Positions 13,301-53,998 of a stretch of 64,000 bases of DNA are shown here, in pieces. Source of the DNA: Hoplostethus atlanticus (Eukaryota; Chordata; Actinopteri; Trachichthyiformes; Trachichthyidae); assembly GCA_034670405.1 (NCBI GenBank), contig JAXDDX010000003.1, positions 3,643,001 through 3,707,000 on the forward strand. Direction: 5' to 3'. A model generated the notes under the pieces. The model saw only the letters and a program-made list of their open reading frames with translations, was not told the origin of the DNA and ran no database searches. The translations under genes were made by a program, and so were the position numbers. Each line of letters opens with the position of its first letter. Position 1 is the first letter of the stretch.

Positions 13301-14367
13301 TAAAATGCAAATACTGAAAAACCTTTGTCATATCCAACCTAATTGGAGGCTTTCAAGAAGGGATGTTCGGTTGTCACCAAATGAATGGCAGTTTGTATTC
13401 TACATGTTATGAACTGATTGTTTTGAATGTGAATTGATCTCAGATGTGAAAAGCAGGTTAAACGCTGCAAAAAATACCAATTTTAACATCTGAATAGCAC
13501 CGTCAGTCTTGTATTCTGAGTCTTTATATCTTACTTTTTTTATTAAAACAAGTGGGAAAAATCTGCTAATGGGGAGAGATAATTGTACTTGTTTTAAACA
13601 CAAATCTACTTGTTTCGAGAATTTCCTTGGATCAAGTGACTATTATTTTGATACTGGAGTGGAGCGCCTGCCCTCAAGATACTGTCACTTGTTTCAGAAA
13701 AGGTCCTCTGAAAAAGTCACTTATCAAAAAGTCACCTCCTCCCCACCCCCTCTGGTGGTGGGGAGGAGGGAGGGTGGTGAGATCTATAATCATCTTCACT
13801 GGCAAGGATCAGAAACGCTCTGGTGCGCCGCTTGCCTAGTAGTTATGATGAGGCTGAACCATCTGTCTCCTGAAACAGCTCTGTTACTGTATCGCGCTCC
13901 ACCTCTGAGCTATACCTTCCTTCACTACCTGCAGCCATCCGTGCCATCTCCCAACAATCCAATAAGGGACTTCATTCTGGAGGGATGACTCAAGGACTCA
14001 CAGCCCTATTGTGGTGTAGAGCAAGTTACCAAATCCATCAGGGCAGACAAACAGGGCTTTCAATAATGAATAAGCTTGAAGCCCAGGACCTACTAACGCA
14101 TAGACAGACCAACAGCAGTAAATTCCAACAGGAAAGCTTACAGGCTGTGATCCAGAAAGGTGCAGACCGATCTGCAGACTTCCAAGTGAAAAACTGGAGT
14201 GGGCTTGGTTTCATCCAGGCACACACTCATTTACAGTTGCTCCTTTGAGTTCTCCGTGGCATAAAACCAGGACTTTATTCTCTCAAAAGAGAAATCAATA
14301 GCTTGTCTGATCCCATCAGTCTTTCCAGCCCCATCTCCCGTCATAACCGCCCCCCATCCTGCAGCTC

Positions 14368-14410
14368 CTTCTCTCTCTCTCTCTCTCTCCCCCTCTCTCT
14401 CTTTCTCTTT
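14368..14410. repeat. (TC)n microsatellite
   Basis: A CT run interrupted by CCCC and TTT, within a pyrimidine-rich stretch that continues to about 14475. Confidence 0.95.
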
Positions 14411-14474
14411 AATTCCCCTTTCCCCTTTTCTCCACAATTGTCCTCCCCTCCTTTTTCTCCCCTTCTCTCTCCCA

Positions 14475-15060
14475 GGATCATCTGTGTTGCGATGCATGCG
14501 GAGGAGAGGGATGCAAACCAGCACTGTGCCCAACCAAACAGGTCATTTACCAAAATCTCTATTGACTGCTGCTCCAGTTTCCATCGAGAAATAACCGGTT
14601 ACAGGAGAGCGAGGCGAAAATCAATTATTCCCCAAAGGCTCGCTCTCATAGGCTGGCTGGGCCGGATATGTGCTCTTGCCCATAAGGAGGATAAAGCTGG
14701 AACGATATTATTGTCACAGGATACCGCAGAGGCGGGAAAACCGGGGGTACCACGCTCGAGCGGTGATGTTTTATCCTCTTACTATGAAAAAAAACATTGA
14801 AAATTACCCCTGTTTGTGTGTTGCCCAACCTCAATTCTGGCTCTGTGACAACATTGTCCTCTGTTTTCTGTGAGCAGCAGAGCTGAGTGGAGCGGGCTGC
14901 GACGTAACAAACTGCAGCTGCCCCTGCTTTCTATTCTGAGAGATGAAACCAGGACAGCCAAGGAGACAGTGATATGGTCCCTGGCTAAATGCTCCATTAA
15001 GCGGTCCACTCCTCCTTCCTCTGTTCTGAGTTCTCTATCCCGCCTGCCTCTACAGGCTAC
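14475..15060. other. High-complexity, repeat-free block in DNER intron 1
   Basis: About 590 bp without simple repeats, between pyrimidine-rich and AT-rich flanks and about 2.4-3 kb downstream of DNER exon 1. It holds no credible exon. Possible intronic regulatory sequence; this is inference from composition and position only. Confidence 0.2.
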
Positions 15061-16502
15061 CTGTTAGCACCTGTTTACATATATATACACTTTTCATACA
15101 AAGTACTCACACATGCATATGCACACGTACACACAAACACAAGCATAGCACATCAGGGGGATATGGCTGCCACCTGTTGGCGGTGCTGTCAAAGTTCCCC
15201 CAGTCACCTTGCCGATCGCCTCTGTGTGACGCTGCAGCGAGGCCGTTCGTCCTCTCTGCCGCTAGTGGATGCACTCTCTAACACCAGCATGAGTCACTGT
15301 GCTGCTCACTGCAACCCACAAGTACAAAAGATCCTGCCTATCGACGCATCGCCGTGCACTGGACGGTCCATTTCCAATGTAAACCAAAATGAATTTCAGG
15401 CAACACAAAATGAGCTGCGATTTTGTGCTTTCTGTGAAAATCAATAACCTGCTGAATCAAAATGAGGAGAAACGTTGTTGGGAGAGGAAGAGAGGTCTGC
15501 TCCATGTCTCCACTTTTTAGGTCTCCTTGAAGATACAGAAAGATAAAAACAGTGCAGTTGAAAGCACCAAGGTGTGTAGGAAACAATGCAATGCTTGGGG
15601 ATGCTGTATCTCCATAAGACCACCTTGCTCGAGAACAGGCAGACAAATCCATTTCTCACTCGTGGAAATCATCTACTACCCTACCCTCCATGGACAATTC
15701 AGCCACGCGCAATGCAAGTGGAAGTGATGTTCACGTTTTAATGACAACCATGATCATGCCTCGGGGGAATTCTGGACCTCCTGACACGTCACGATACTGG
15801 GCAAGGATACAGACTGCAGATACACAGGAGGGGGGGTGGACTACGTGGGGAAAAAACATAGTGGTCTAAAAGCTCATTCCCCCAGCTTGCACATGTCCAT
15901 CAAAGCAACGTCTTTCTTAAATCCCCTGGTGACCCAAATGCAAACATCTATTTTGTATTGTTGTTTTAGATGATATGAATCGATCCTTTACGATGCTTTG
16001 TAATACTAATAGGCATTAAGAGAGACTGGCGGCATCGCTAGGAGTTAGCTGTACCCGTGCCTGTGTGTATATATAGGAGCATTCCACCGAACATACAGTT
16101 TTTATTTAATTAATGGATTGTACTCTCCAGATAATACTCAGTGGTCCGATCAATACAGTCAAGGGCCCGACCAAAGTGGTGTGGGGACTGGACCCTGGGC
16201 TTACTGATCAATAGCCCATATAGTGAATCATTTCTCCTATGCGTCAGTACGTGGTACACACACACACATGGACACATACACACAAATAAGAGCATAACAT
16301 ACGCAATGTACCATTACAGCGGCTCTCATGTAACTAACCCTTGTGCTATTTGGGTGAAGGAAAAAAAGGCCAAGGACTCCTCCAGAGGGCTCAACGGTAA
16401 GTTTGGTGTCCCAGAATCACCCTCCTCCACTCGCTCTCACAGATACACACAAATAAGCACATAATACACACAATGACTCACACACACATCCAATTCATAG
16501 AA

Positions 16503-16503
<1 letters not shown>

Positions 16504-16536
<33 letters not shown>
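16504..16536. repeat. (CA)n microsatellite
   Basis: A pure CA run. A shorter CA tract lies at 16257-16267. Confidence 0.95.
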
Positions 16537-16538
<2 letters not shown>

Positions 16539-16710
16539 AGAGGCACACACACCCACAGTTTTCACTTGCTCCTCAGTGCTGCTGCTCCTCGCTCCTGTTG
16601 CCACAGCAACGCTGCACTCCTCTCTCCATGTCTCAATAACAGCGCACACTGCCATTAAAAAAACATCTCCAAACAGCAGAAAGGAAGAATGCAATCACAC
16701 ACAATCATCA

Positions 16711-16714
16711 ACAC

Positions 16715-16749
<35 letters not shown>
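16711..16749. repeat. (CA)n microsatellite
   Basis: A CA run with one CG interruption. Confidence 0.95.
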
Positions 16750-16750
<1 letters not shown>

Positions 16751-17096
16751 TCCATGCTTATTGCAAATTGAACCCTTTCAGCAGAAGCCTTGTTAGTGGA
16801 GGAAGAGTAGTACTCAGGTATTACGATTTCATTCAAGAAGGAATTTGACCTGTTTTCAATGATCATTCATATTTTGTAAACCGGAGAAGTCAGAATGCTC
16901 CAGATGTGTACATGGAGGTGTGCATGCTCAAAACGAAAAATACCGAAATTAAATGAACGATGAAGAATGAATACTACCAAAATGAAATAAGAATGCAGCT
17001 CTGCTAGTATTTAGACCGAATAGACCGAAAGCAACACATACAAGCCTGTTCTCCATCTCATAGTTGCGTCTGATGAAGCCAGAGGAATAAAATCTC

Positions 17097-17099
<3 letters not shown>

Positions 17100-17137
<38 letters not shown>
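17100..17137. repeat. (CA)n microsatellite
   Basis: A pure CA run about 350 bp inside DNER intron 1 from the exon 1 donor. Confidence 0.97.
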
Positions 17138-17139
<2 letters not shown>

Positions 17140-17482
17140 ACAAAGTCATTGTCCAAGTTCAACCCTCATTGTTTTCCAGTGATGTAGTGGTAAAAAGCTA
17201 TAACCCACAGTGAGTGATCAGACAGTAAGCAGACACCAATATAAACAGAAAAACATGAACATACTTCTTCCCATCAAATGATCCTTTATATCACTCGTCA
17301 GTTTGATGCTGCACTACCTACTATACTGTGAACCAACACCTTAAAGATTCACCTCAGCCTAAAACAGGTGGGTAAAGTGTATTCTGCAAATGAAAGGAGT
17401 GTGTTTACCCTCCACTACATCCCTGCTTAGTATTAATCCTACGTTCCAGCAGGTCGCTGAGAATAAAAACCTGTTTTCACAC

Positions 17483-17749
17483 CTCACAGTTGCGTCCGGT
17501 GAAGCCCTGGGTGCACGTGCAGGCGTACTCCCAGGTCTCCTCTGGCCTGCCGCCGTCGGAGGGGAGGGCTACGCAGAAGCCCCCGTTGAGGCAGGGTCGC
17601 CCTTCGCAGGGGTCGGGACGAGGTGTGGCCCGGGTCGGGGTGGGCTCCGCCGGGGCTGGGGTGTCTGGGGCCAGTTGGAATTGGGACGGGGCGGCCCCGG
17701 TCCTGGTGCTCAGGAGGAGGAGAAGCAGCAGGGGTGTGAAGCGCTGCAT
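17483..17749 (-). CDS. dner: DNER coding exon 1 (delta/notch-like EGF repeat protein, N-terminus)
   Basis: DNER is a type I membrane protein with an extracellular EGF-repeat array that binds Notch, mainly in neurons. This exon encodes residues 1-89. It begins with a signal peptide (MQRF, then a run of seven leucines, ending near residue 20), followed by a Pro/Thr/Ala-rich spacer. A complete first EGF-like domain follows, with Cys48, 53, 59, 77, 79 and 88 and the motifs DPCEGRPCLNGGFC and TGRNCE. The exon ends in frame at GAG before a GT donor. An in-frame ATG lies upstream at 17803, but 17749 is preferred because it puts the leucine core right behind the start and has A at -3. The window lacks all later exons, which should lie left of position 1. 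Position next to TRIP12 on the same strand matches the human order as I recall it. Confidence 0.85.
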
Positions 17750-17974
17750 GGTCTGTGTGGGACAGCTGGGAAATGCCGGCACGCCGTATGGACTCATCCT
17801 CATCCCGATCCTCTCCCTCTGGGCTCCTTTCTCTTTCCTCCTTCTGTTTGTTTTTTTCTCTCTCTCTTCCCGCTCCTCCCCTCTGATCTTGCTCTGAGCT
17901 CAGTAAGCACTGCTGTTTGTGCTGGCTGAGGTCGGTGGCCACTGAGAGGTGTATGAGCGACTGTGTGTGAGAGA

Positions 17975-17976
<2 letters not shown>

Positions 17977-18007
<31 letters not shown>
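17977..18007. repeat. (GT)n microsatellite upstream of DNER
   Basis: A pure GT run about 230 bp upstream of the DNER ATG. Confidence 0.95.
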
Positions 18008-18009
<2 letters not shown>

Positions 18010-18062
18010 AGAAGCAGGTTGTTAGGATATTGAGCCGTGGCTGTGCGCAGAGAGACTGAGCA

Positions 18063-18088
18063 AGAGAGAGAGAGAGAGAGAGAGAGAG
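18063..18088. repeat. (GA)n microsatellite upstream of DNER
   Basis: A pure GA run about 310 bp upstream of the DNER ATG. Confidence 0.95.
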
Positions 18089-18231
18089 CAGACTGGCTGA
18101 TGGTGTGGAGGCTGAGAGGGAGAAGGGATGCGGGAGGAGGATGGAGAAGGGGAGGGGGAGGGCGGGCTCATTCGCTGGAGTCATAGTGACGACAAGTAAC
18201 GACACTCACACACTCCAACAACCCCCCCACC

Positions 18232-18262
18232 TCTTTCTCTTTCTCTCTCTCTCTCTCTCTCG

Positions 18263-18297
<35 letters not shown>
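18232..18297. repeat. (TC)n-(CA)n compound microsatellite
   Basis: A TC run with one CG interruption passes directly into a CA run. Confidence 0.95.
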
Positions 18298-18299
18298 TT

Positions 18300-21269
18300 C
18301 ACCAAGTGACGGAGGAGCCCTGCGTGGACCTCATTTGGAATCACATCATCCATAACCTCTCCTTGGAGCTGGTCTTCCAAGGAGGCAGGGGGGAGGGAGG
18401 GGGGGCATGTGGCTGCAGTCAGGGAAGGGAGAGGAGGGGAGGGAGAAAATCCTCTTCAGCTTTGCCTTGGAGATTAGCTGCTTTCCAGTGATAACAGGCA
18501 GCATTACCACAGGGGAAACTGCTCCGACGCCCCAGCTTGCAGCACTGCAGCATCGCACTGCGAGAGTCCAACAAGCCAAGGTGGTTAAGGGCGGTGAAGG
18601 TGAAGATTCATTCTTAAAATCGCTCCACTTAGCAGAGAGTGTATGGATGACTTCTTGCATACAGATCTGACAGAATGGTCAAAGATCATCCACTTTCATG
18701 TATCATGGTACTACCTGGTACTGAGAGATTAAGTGGATCTGAGTGGATCAAAAATGGACCCAAAGTTGGGTAGGCTGAACCCCACATGACAAGCTGTGCT
18801 GTTTTCCTGCCAGGTCTCCTAAATCACAGAAGTAGTACTGAATTGTAATGAGCATGAATCTAAGGGTTGCTGGCTGAAACCCTGTTTTTACCTCTCGCAG
18901 AGTTCCAACTACCTGTCCAGTGAAAAGCTGATGACTGCCCTGTCTGCAAATGGACAACAACTCTCGAGAACCCAAAGAGCCCAAACTAATCGTCAAGCTG
19001 CACTTTCCCGAGCTGCTCTATCGCTAATGTGACTTGGTAGATTCACCGACTTAATATCCCCGGAAAATCACCCAGGGTACTGTCAGTGTCCACTGAGTCG
19101 GTTCATTGTCAATGTTATCAGAGATTAGAGTCACTTATTGAGTTACGACTGTTTCACAGAGAGTTTTCACTTAAAATTATTTCATGATTTCATTTCATGG
19201 AAATTTTAAGCCCAACTTTGCTCACGAAGCCAAAATAATACACTGATTAAGGTAAAACATTGGTGTTGTAAGCTGTGCTGAACAGTCTGGCCACTGGATT
19301 GCTGGTTGCTGTAAGTAATCCCATGGATCCCTCAGTAAATCATAATTTTATCTGGCCTCAGGGCCCAAGCTTAGGACCCATTTCAAGTATCCTGCTTTTC
19401 ACCCGCTGATACCAGATCTGTGTCAAATAGTAGTTGAAAATAATTCTTGGTGTTTGTTTGTACCTGCATCTTGTACCAGATCAGGTGTATACCTGATCAG
19501 GACTATCCAGGCAGCATCATGTTATTAATCACAGATCACATACAAAATATGACTTACTTCCAAGCACTTTCCTGTGAATGTCAATCTTTATGGCATACAC
19601 TGGCAAACCCCACCCACCTGGCACCGAAGTGGCTAAAACAAACCATAAGGAGTATTACAAATACTAGTCAGGTCTGATTGACGCAGTGATGTCAGAAGGT
19701 ACATTCAGTGGTCATCAAGGTTCTCAGCACCTCTCAAATTATTATTCCTGTCATTAGACAGTCTAGATTATGTGTACATGAAGAAACATCTCCCAAAGCT
19801 ATAAAAACAAAAAGCCAAGCAGCAGGTTTGTTTTTCTTTTCTATACTGTAACTTTTCAAAATGCTCACAAATATTAATCTGATTAGGAATTTTGATTTTC
19901 CCTGAACTCACCTCACAAAATCCCTAATCTGACATGTTGCTTTGTTGAAAGTCTTGTGGGAGGTGGTCACAGAATTATTATACTTTACTGATTTTTAACC
20001 AATAAGAGACCAGTGCTGTATCAAGGAGACAGAACATGTATGTTAAACACAGTAAATTAATTTGCAGAAACGTTCAGTTTGAATGTTAATCACATCCTGA
20101 ATTGATAAGGCTGAGAACAAATAACTGAAGTCTGATTGGCAAATTGCATACAACACAAAGTACACTCCAGTCAATACAACGAAGTAGAAAGGTTTAGGAG
20201 GTCCTTGACTGTGTCCTCTTTGTCACTCCCTCAGAAGCATCTCAAGAGTTGGTGTGTGATTCATGACCTCAATTTATATAAGTAGGTGAATGTCTCTCTG
20301 AGACTGGCACACCTGGTAAGATCAATATAAAGTCCTATGGTTGTTAATTAGATGTCAGCCTCAAATTGTCGCCACAACTCTCCCATTTCCATAATGAATC
20401 CTCCCACGGCACAGTAAATCTGTCACCTTTAACCACTTCAGCCATCTCACAAAACCCCGGCACTGCAGCAGCCAGCCAACTCATCTGCTAGCAGGCCCCT
20501 CATGAAATACCAGGGGGCCTGTTGCAGCCTGTGCTATATAGGGCTGCTGTGGAAATGAAGAGCAGTAAAGCTGTAGTGTTGCCCCTTAGAAAGATCAGAA
20601 ATAAAGTGTCTTCCTTCCTGTCTTCCAACAGACCTTTTTTTATAGAGTAGTAATGTTTTTGCTTGTGTAAGAGGGAAAAGCCATTAGGCCATTTGAAGAG
20701 CAGAAAAGTTCTTAAAAACAGTGTCCCAGGGAAAATGGGTTTGCATCATTGGCTGTTAAATAATACAATGAGTCATACCAACACATTCACATCTCTTATG
20801 CAATGCTAAATCCACTATTGAGCTTTTGCCCGTTTATGAACTTGAAGGCTCAGTGGTAGGGTAATCTACAAAGACCCAGACAGAGAGCCAGAGGCCCTGG
20901 CATAACCTGCTATGATCTTGAACCAACATTGCAGCTCAGTCAAATGAGTCACCTTTTCCACTTTGTCCCCATGGCAACTTGCTTTGCCCTATCCACATTG
21001 CAATCCGAAGGAAGAGCCCATCCAGTGTGTGAAGACATAAATGATCTTTTTGAGATCAACACCCTGATGATCAGCTTCAGACTACCTTTAGGACTTACCC
21101 TCCCACACCCTAAACCTAATCAGTCAATGCATACAAGTGAAGACTGTACAAAATAAAATGTATGTCAGTTGTATTGTTACCCAAACCCACCGTGACCCTA
21201 CCGCGAAGGACTCAGGAGTGGAATGTGACAGAGCAATGGAAGGAAGGACGGACAAATAAAGCAAACACT
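18300..21269. other. Intergenic region between DNER and TRIP12
   Basis: About 3 kb between the 5' side of DNER and the 3' end of TRIP12. Open frames are short and show no family motifs. I see no RNA gene or clear mobile element here. Confidence 0.6.
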
Positions 21270-22554
21270 GAACAAATGAGTCAAACAGTTACTTTATTTA
21301 TGTTCAGGTAAAAACATGAACCTGATGCAGTAAATTATTGCAGATCTTAGAAACCAGCACATGAACGATTGGGCCAGGAGAGCATACAGTGGCGCCCTCC
21401 CCTGGCCACAGACTGCAGGTGCACACCACGGTTTGTTCCAAGCCAGCAGTGCAAAAAATAAACTACAGCAAGAAAAAAAAAAAGGAAAAAAAAGACAATA
21501 TAGAAAATTAAAAAAAGGTAAAGCAGACCTTCCCACCTCGAACAGGGTGTGAAACTGCATATAAACTTTATTCCATAAATGAACTTGAAATGCTATCTGG
21601 CCATGAAACGATAAAATGAGACCAGCCAAATTTTGTGCCCAGCTACATTATGTGTTGAGGGGTTGCTCAGAGCCTGGTCTGTCAAGATAACCCTGCACCT
21701 TCAGTAGGGTCCAGCAGAGACACTACTCTATCAAAGTAAGAGCAAAACAAATGTACTCCAAAACACTGGATAGAACTCAACATTTGAGCTGAAGCTCTTT
21801 GTAATAAGTAGGCCAGAACACAATTTCAACTTGGGTAGGCAAAAAAAAAGAAGAAAAGATAATATGCTCTCATCACTACCCGCATTCAACCAACTGCAAC
21901 TCTCATTTCCACAACTTTAAGCAAAGACACACAGGAGGGAAAGCCGAAACCAAAATGCAACACACAAACTGGGGCCAATATAATACAGAACAAAATGCGA
22001 ACAGACAACTGAAGGGAAAGAAGACATGAGAACAAAGAGCTATTCTATCAAATGTGTAGAATGAGCAAAGTCTGCAAATTTGTCTGTACAAATGATCTTT
22101 GGAGCTAAAGTGAACCTAGCTTGCTCGATGGACCCCCCTCCCCTTCCTCCCCACCACCCAGTGACGTTATCCACTACTCTGGAGAGGAAACATCCCTTTT
22201 TTTTTTTTTTTTTTAAATATCACACAGCAATGCAATTTAAAATGTCACCCAGGTTTTTTCATCTTTTTTAACATTACTCAACTACTGATATAAGTTTTTC
22301 TCAGATTTTTTTTCTTCTTTTTTTAAGTTGACTGTGAGTCATGTAACGCCTGTCCATTTTTGTTTTTGTTTTTTTGGAGAGACGGGGGCAGCAAATATAT
22401 ATCTGAAGTCTTAAGTTTTCTGCAAGCTGCTTTCTCTAACAAGAAGGCTGTACACATAGCCTTAATGTATGTGATTACAAAAAAAAAAAAACTAGGAAGG
22501 AAGTCATGATTTCATCAGTCGCTGTAGAAGGCATTTGAATGTGAGACATGGAGA
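21270..22554 (-). other. trip12: TRIP12 3' UTR with two candidate poly(A) signals
   Basis: Sequence after the TRIP12 stop on the minus strand, rich in A/T homopolymers (including the T run at about 22197-22214). AATAAA on the minus strand occurs at 21567-21572 and 21293-21298. The more distal one is followed by a U/GU-rich stretch, which favours it as the main cleavage signal. The 3' UTR would then be about 1.0 or 1.28 kb. Confidence 0.6.
21293..21298 (-). terminator. trip12: Distal poly(A) signal of TRIP12
   Basis: AATAAA on the minus strand, followed by a GU/U-rich downstream element within about 40 bp. Confidence 0.5.
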
Positions 22555-50893
<28,339 letters not shown>

Positions 50894-50906
50894 TGGCACC
50901 TCTCTC

Positions 50907-53900
50907 CTGAAGGGACATACCCTTTCTAGACACTACCATTCACTGCAATGAGAGACAGAAACCACATAAGAATCCTGACAAAATGTAAGGGTGTGTCCTC
51001 GTGAGTGATCTGATGATGCTCTTCAACAGCCAACACGTTCGAAGCTGTTGCTGATAGCAATTTCACATCAACAAAAGCTCACCCCCTCTAGCCTATTCTA
51101 AATGATCAGGGACAAGACTGTTCCATCAATTATCCCAAGATTGTCCATCTCAGGATACAAGCCCCGCCAAAAACAACAGATCAATCCTATTACTCACATT
51201 ACCATTCATCTGGGGGCAGTAAGGGGCTGCCAGAGAGATCTATGCGCCTGAAAGAGAATCATACAACTCTGATCAACCCAGACAGAGAGAAGGTGGGTTG
51301 ATCCAATCAGAAAAACAGCAGACTTCAAATGATTTTTACTAAGACGCTGAATGTGTGTAAACACATAAATTCCTATGATCAAACAAAGATGATTATGAAG
51401 ACCATCACAGGATTCCAAAAAACAAATAGGACCTGGCCTGCTGAGCTTATTCTTTAAGTGTACTCACATTCTCAATAATTATGTCACAGCAGTATACATC
51501 TCATTCTGAATCCATCAGAGTAAGCCATTGAATGACCTCCAAACATTACCTCTGAGCGTCTGTATCTAAGATTATTGCTAATGTTTCTTTCTTTGAAAAA
51601 AGTCAGGAGAGGCAGCATTCTGCAAACAATAAGCCTTACACTGAGTCACCATACCTTACCTTGAAAAAAATTAGAATATTCCTTTGAGAAATATAACTTT
51701 ACAATATTAACCCAGCACCCAAAAAATCATCTGTAGACTCAATACAAAAATGCAGCCAGCATCAAATCAAATACGTGCATTGGTAGACCAAATATATTGA
51801 CCAATAGCCATGATACAGGAAGTTACAGGAACCATAAAAAAAAGAACAAGAATATGTATTTTTCTGTCTCCTTAATAAACGATAGTCAATGTTCTCCAAA
51901 ATGCTTTCTTACTAAACTCAGATCATAATCATGAATGTATATGATTGCTGGCCAACACCGAAAACATTATAAGTCAAAAGCACTGCTGTTTGTGATGCCA
52001 TCATCAGAGCCATAGTATCAGAGCCATGGTATCATGTTAGCAAGCATATGAAAAAAATGCCTCTTGCATGTAAAGATAAGACAAAAAGTATAATCTTAAT
52101 CTCATTCTCATGAGTCAAATGACCTGAAGGTATTGCTAGCAGAGGAGTGATTAAAATGTGAAATATTTCACACATCTTGCAGGACGATTTTATCAAATGG
52201 TGCATAAGGTTATTAAGCTACAGTTAAAATAATATCCTGTCATTTGAAATGTAACATCAATGGGTGACTCAATTAGGGTTTAAAATCATCATATCATTGA
52301 TCATAAAAATACGCCACACTTGGCAAGCTCACAAGGCCATTTCAGGCCTGCACTGACAGTGCATCCTAGTCTTTGTTTATTCGTCCATTCTGACAACTAG
52401 TTTATCACACTCGACTACAACGTTTAACTAAACACATTAAATAATAGACCTCTTAGAAAACACAGGCGACACGACGTTGTTTCTACTAAACCATTAAATA
52501 AACACGACTGTATCCAACATTTTATGCTCATGATTTACAGAGGCCTACATTTCTGACGTAGTTTGCTAGCACCACCAACTAGCATGTTTAGCCACTCAGA
52601 ACCTAATCCTATACATTTTGACAGCAGCATACTCGCATCCGTGTCAATCCAGAAAACCCCTTACATTCCAAAAGCAAAGATTCGTTCCTGCTAGAAGTGA
52701 AATACCCTTATGGGAAAACACTGACAAACAAACAAAGTAAACAAATACCCAGGCGACCCCTTCTTAAGTTACGTTAGCTAACGTAGCAGTGGTTGCATGA
52801 AAATGCGTAGTTTGCGTACCGGTGTGTCAAGCCATTTAGCTCACTATCAAAATAAAGGCATTGTCAAACTCATACACAACTCCCCTATTTGGCCGTACTG
52901 TTATGGTAGTCATCAGTTACATTTAAATTAATGGCTAATGTTAATACCTTATGTGACAAACTATCATTGCGATCACCTGAGATTTCCCATCGAAAATGGC
53001 AGCATCGGTTGGACAGTCTTCGCACGAGCGGTTTACTGTAATATAATCGGTAAACGAACGTTAGCTAACCTGACATACTGGTTTGTGTTTTCCTGGCGAG
53101 CAAGTGGAAATAAAAAATAAAATGTCACACGCGCTAGAAAGGTCGCTACGAATTTTGTCTGATAGATTGATTATACATCGAAAATCGACTGTCGTTAGCT
53201 AGCCAGTCAGGCCCGGTATCACACTCTCAGCAACGGTCAACGCGAATACACACGTAACGTTATAGCTAGCTAACGTTATCTAGGAAGATCACCGATGGTC
53301 CCTAAAACTAGCTACATTGCTAACTTAAGGCCAATGCTCAGTACAGCGCTAGCCTTTTAGCTAACGCTAGCCAAATATAAATACCATGACTATCAACAAG
53401 CAAGTCATCGACATAGCTGGTGTTGGCTCGTTAATGTTTGACAAAAGGGAGTAGGTCAAGTCAAGAAACTCATTTAACATGTACTGACCAGAACGGCACG
53501 TATCAGGGCTAGCTATTAGCCAGCTAACGTTATGTTAGCCAAGTTAGCTAGTCAGCGAATGTTTGTTCAATGACCATACACCAGCAAACAGTAGGTTAGC
53601 GGTGCTTGTCAAAAATAAACACTAGACTGTTGGCTAGGTTATATAATAACAAGGGTTTCGGTTGTCAGCTGTCCGACTAACCATCAATTATTGATCTTAT
53701 CAATATCGACATATTAATATTACATGGCATGTAAGCATTGTCAAATCGAACAACAACCTTATCTTACCAGCTAACCTTGGCATGAAAGCTAATTAACATT
53801 AGCAAGCCTTGTTGTCGCTGGCTTACGCTTTAACAATACTGCCAGCTCGACAGGAGAACAGTGGGATTCTTTTACAAACTAACACCAGTTGTTAAAGTTA

Positions 53901-53998
53901 GACTCCCCGCATTCAATCTGATGGGAAACCTTTTGTAGAACTTTATGGTAAAAAAAAAATAATAATCACAAGTTGCCTAGCTAGCAGCTAACACTTAC
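50907..53998 (-). other. trip12: TRIP12 5' intron region
   Basis: Between the start-codon exon and the candidate 5' leader exon. It includes a possible 45-nt non-coding exon (51203-51247) and, from about 52.77 kb on, many GCTAAC/GTTAGC/TAACGTTA motifs. No protein exon is seen. Confidence 0.5.
51203..51247 (-). other. trip12: Candidate 45-nt non-coding 5' exon of TRIP12
   Basis: A strong acceptor (TTCTCTTTCAG) and a donor (GTAATG) bracket 45 nt just upstream of coding exon 1. Its 3' end holds ATGAATG, which after splicing to 50906 would give two ATGs out of frame with the TRIP12 start. Only splice signals support it. Confidence 0.35.

Larger units (their letters stand above)
1..17482 (-). other. 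dner: DNER intron 1 (5' part), no coding exons seen
   Basis: This stretch lies downstream of DNER coding exon 1 on the minus strand and is read as the start of a very long first intron. No minus-strand open frame shows the six-cysteine EGF spacing expected of later DNER exons. The open frames present are short and carry no family signature. The stretch holds one minisatellite (1781-2535), many (CA)n, (GT)n and (GA)n tracts, two dispersed fish repeats, a tRNA-like SINE and a small mobile-element ORF fragment, listed separately. In 1-1780, 2536-3229, 5586-6690, 7700-9420, 10500-14367 and 15061-16240 I see no gene. Confidence 0.6.
17750..18230 (-). promoter_or_regulatory. dner: Probable DNER 5' UTR and promoter region
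   Basis: GC-richer sequence directly upstream of the DNER start, passing into CT/GA-rich sequence with (GT)n and (GA)n tracts. No TATA box is evident. The transcription start cannot be placed from sequence alone. Confidence 0.4.

Noticed and set aside
13509-13988. 159-codon plus-strand ORF
   Set aside because: Low-information sequence without a domain; no promoter or neighbouring exon supports it.
14303-14800. 165-codon plus-strand ORF
   Set aside because: Starts in a Ser/Leu-coding (TC)n tract and has no recognisable domain or splice context.
17390-17929. 179-codon plus-strand ORF, Gly/Ala-rich
   Set aside because: Antisense to DNER exon 1 and its GC-rich 5' region; no family motif, and the minus strand has a signal peptide plus an EGF domain.
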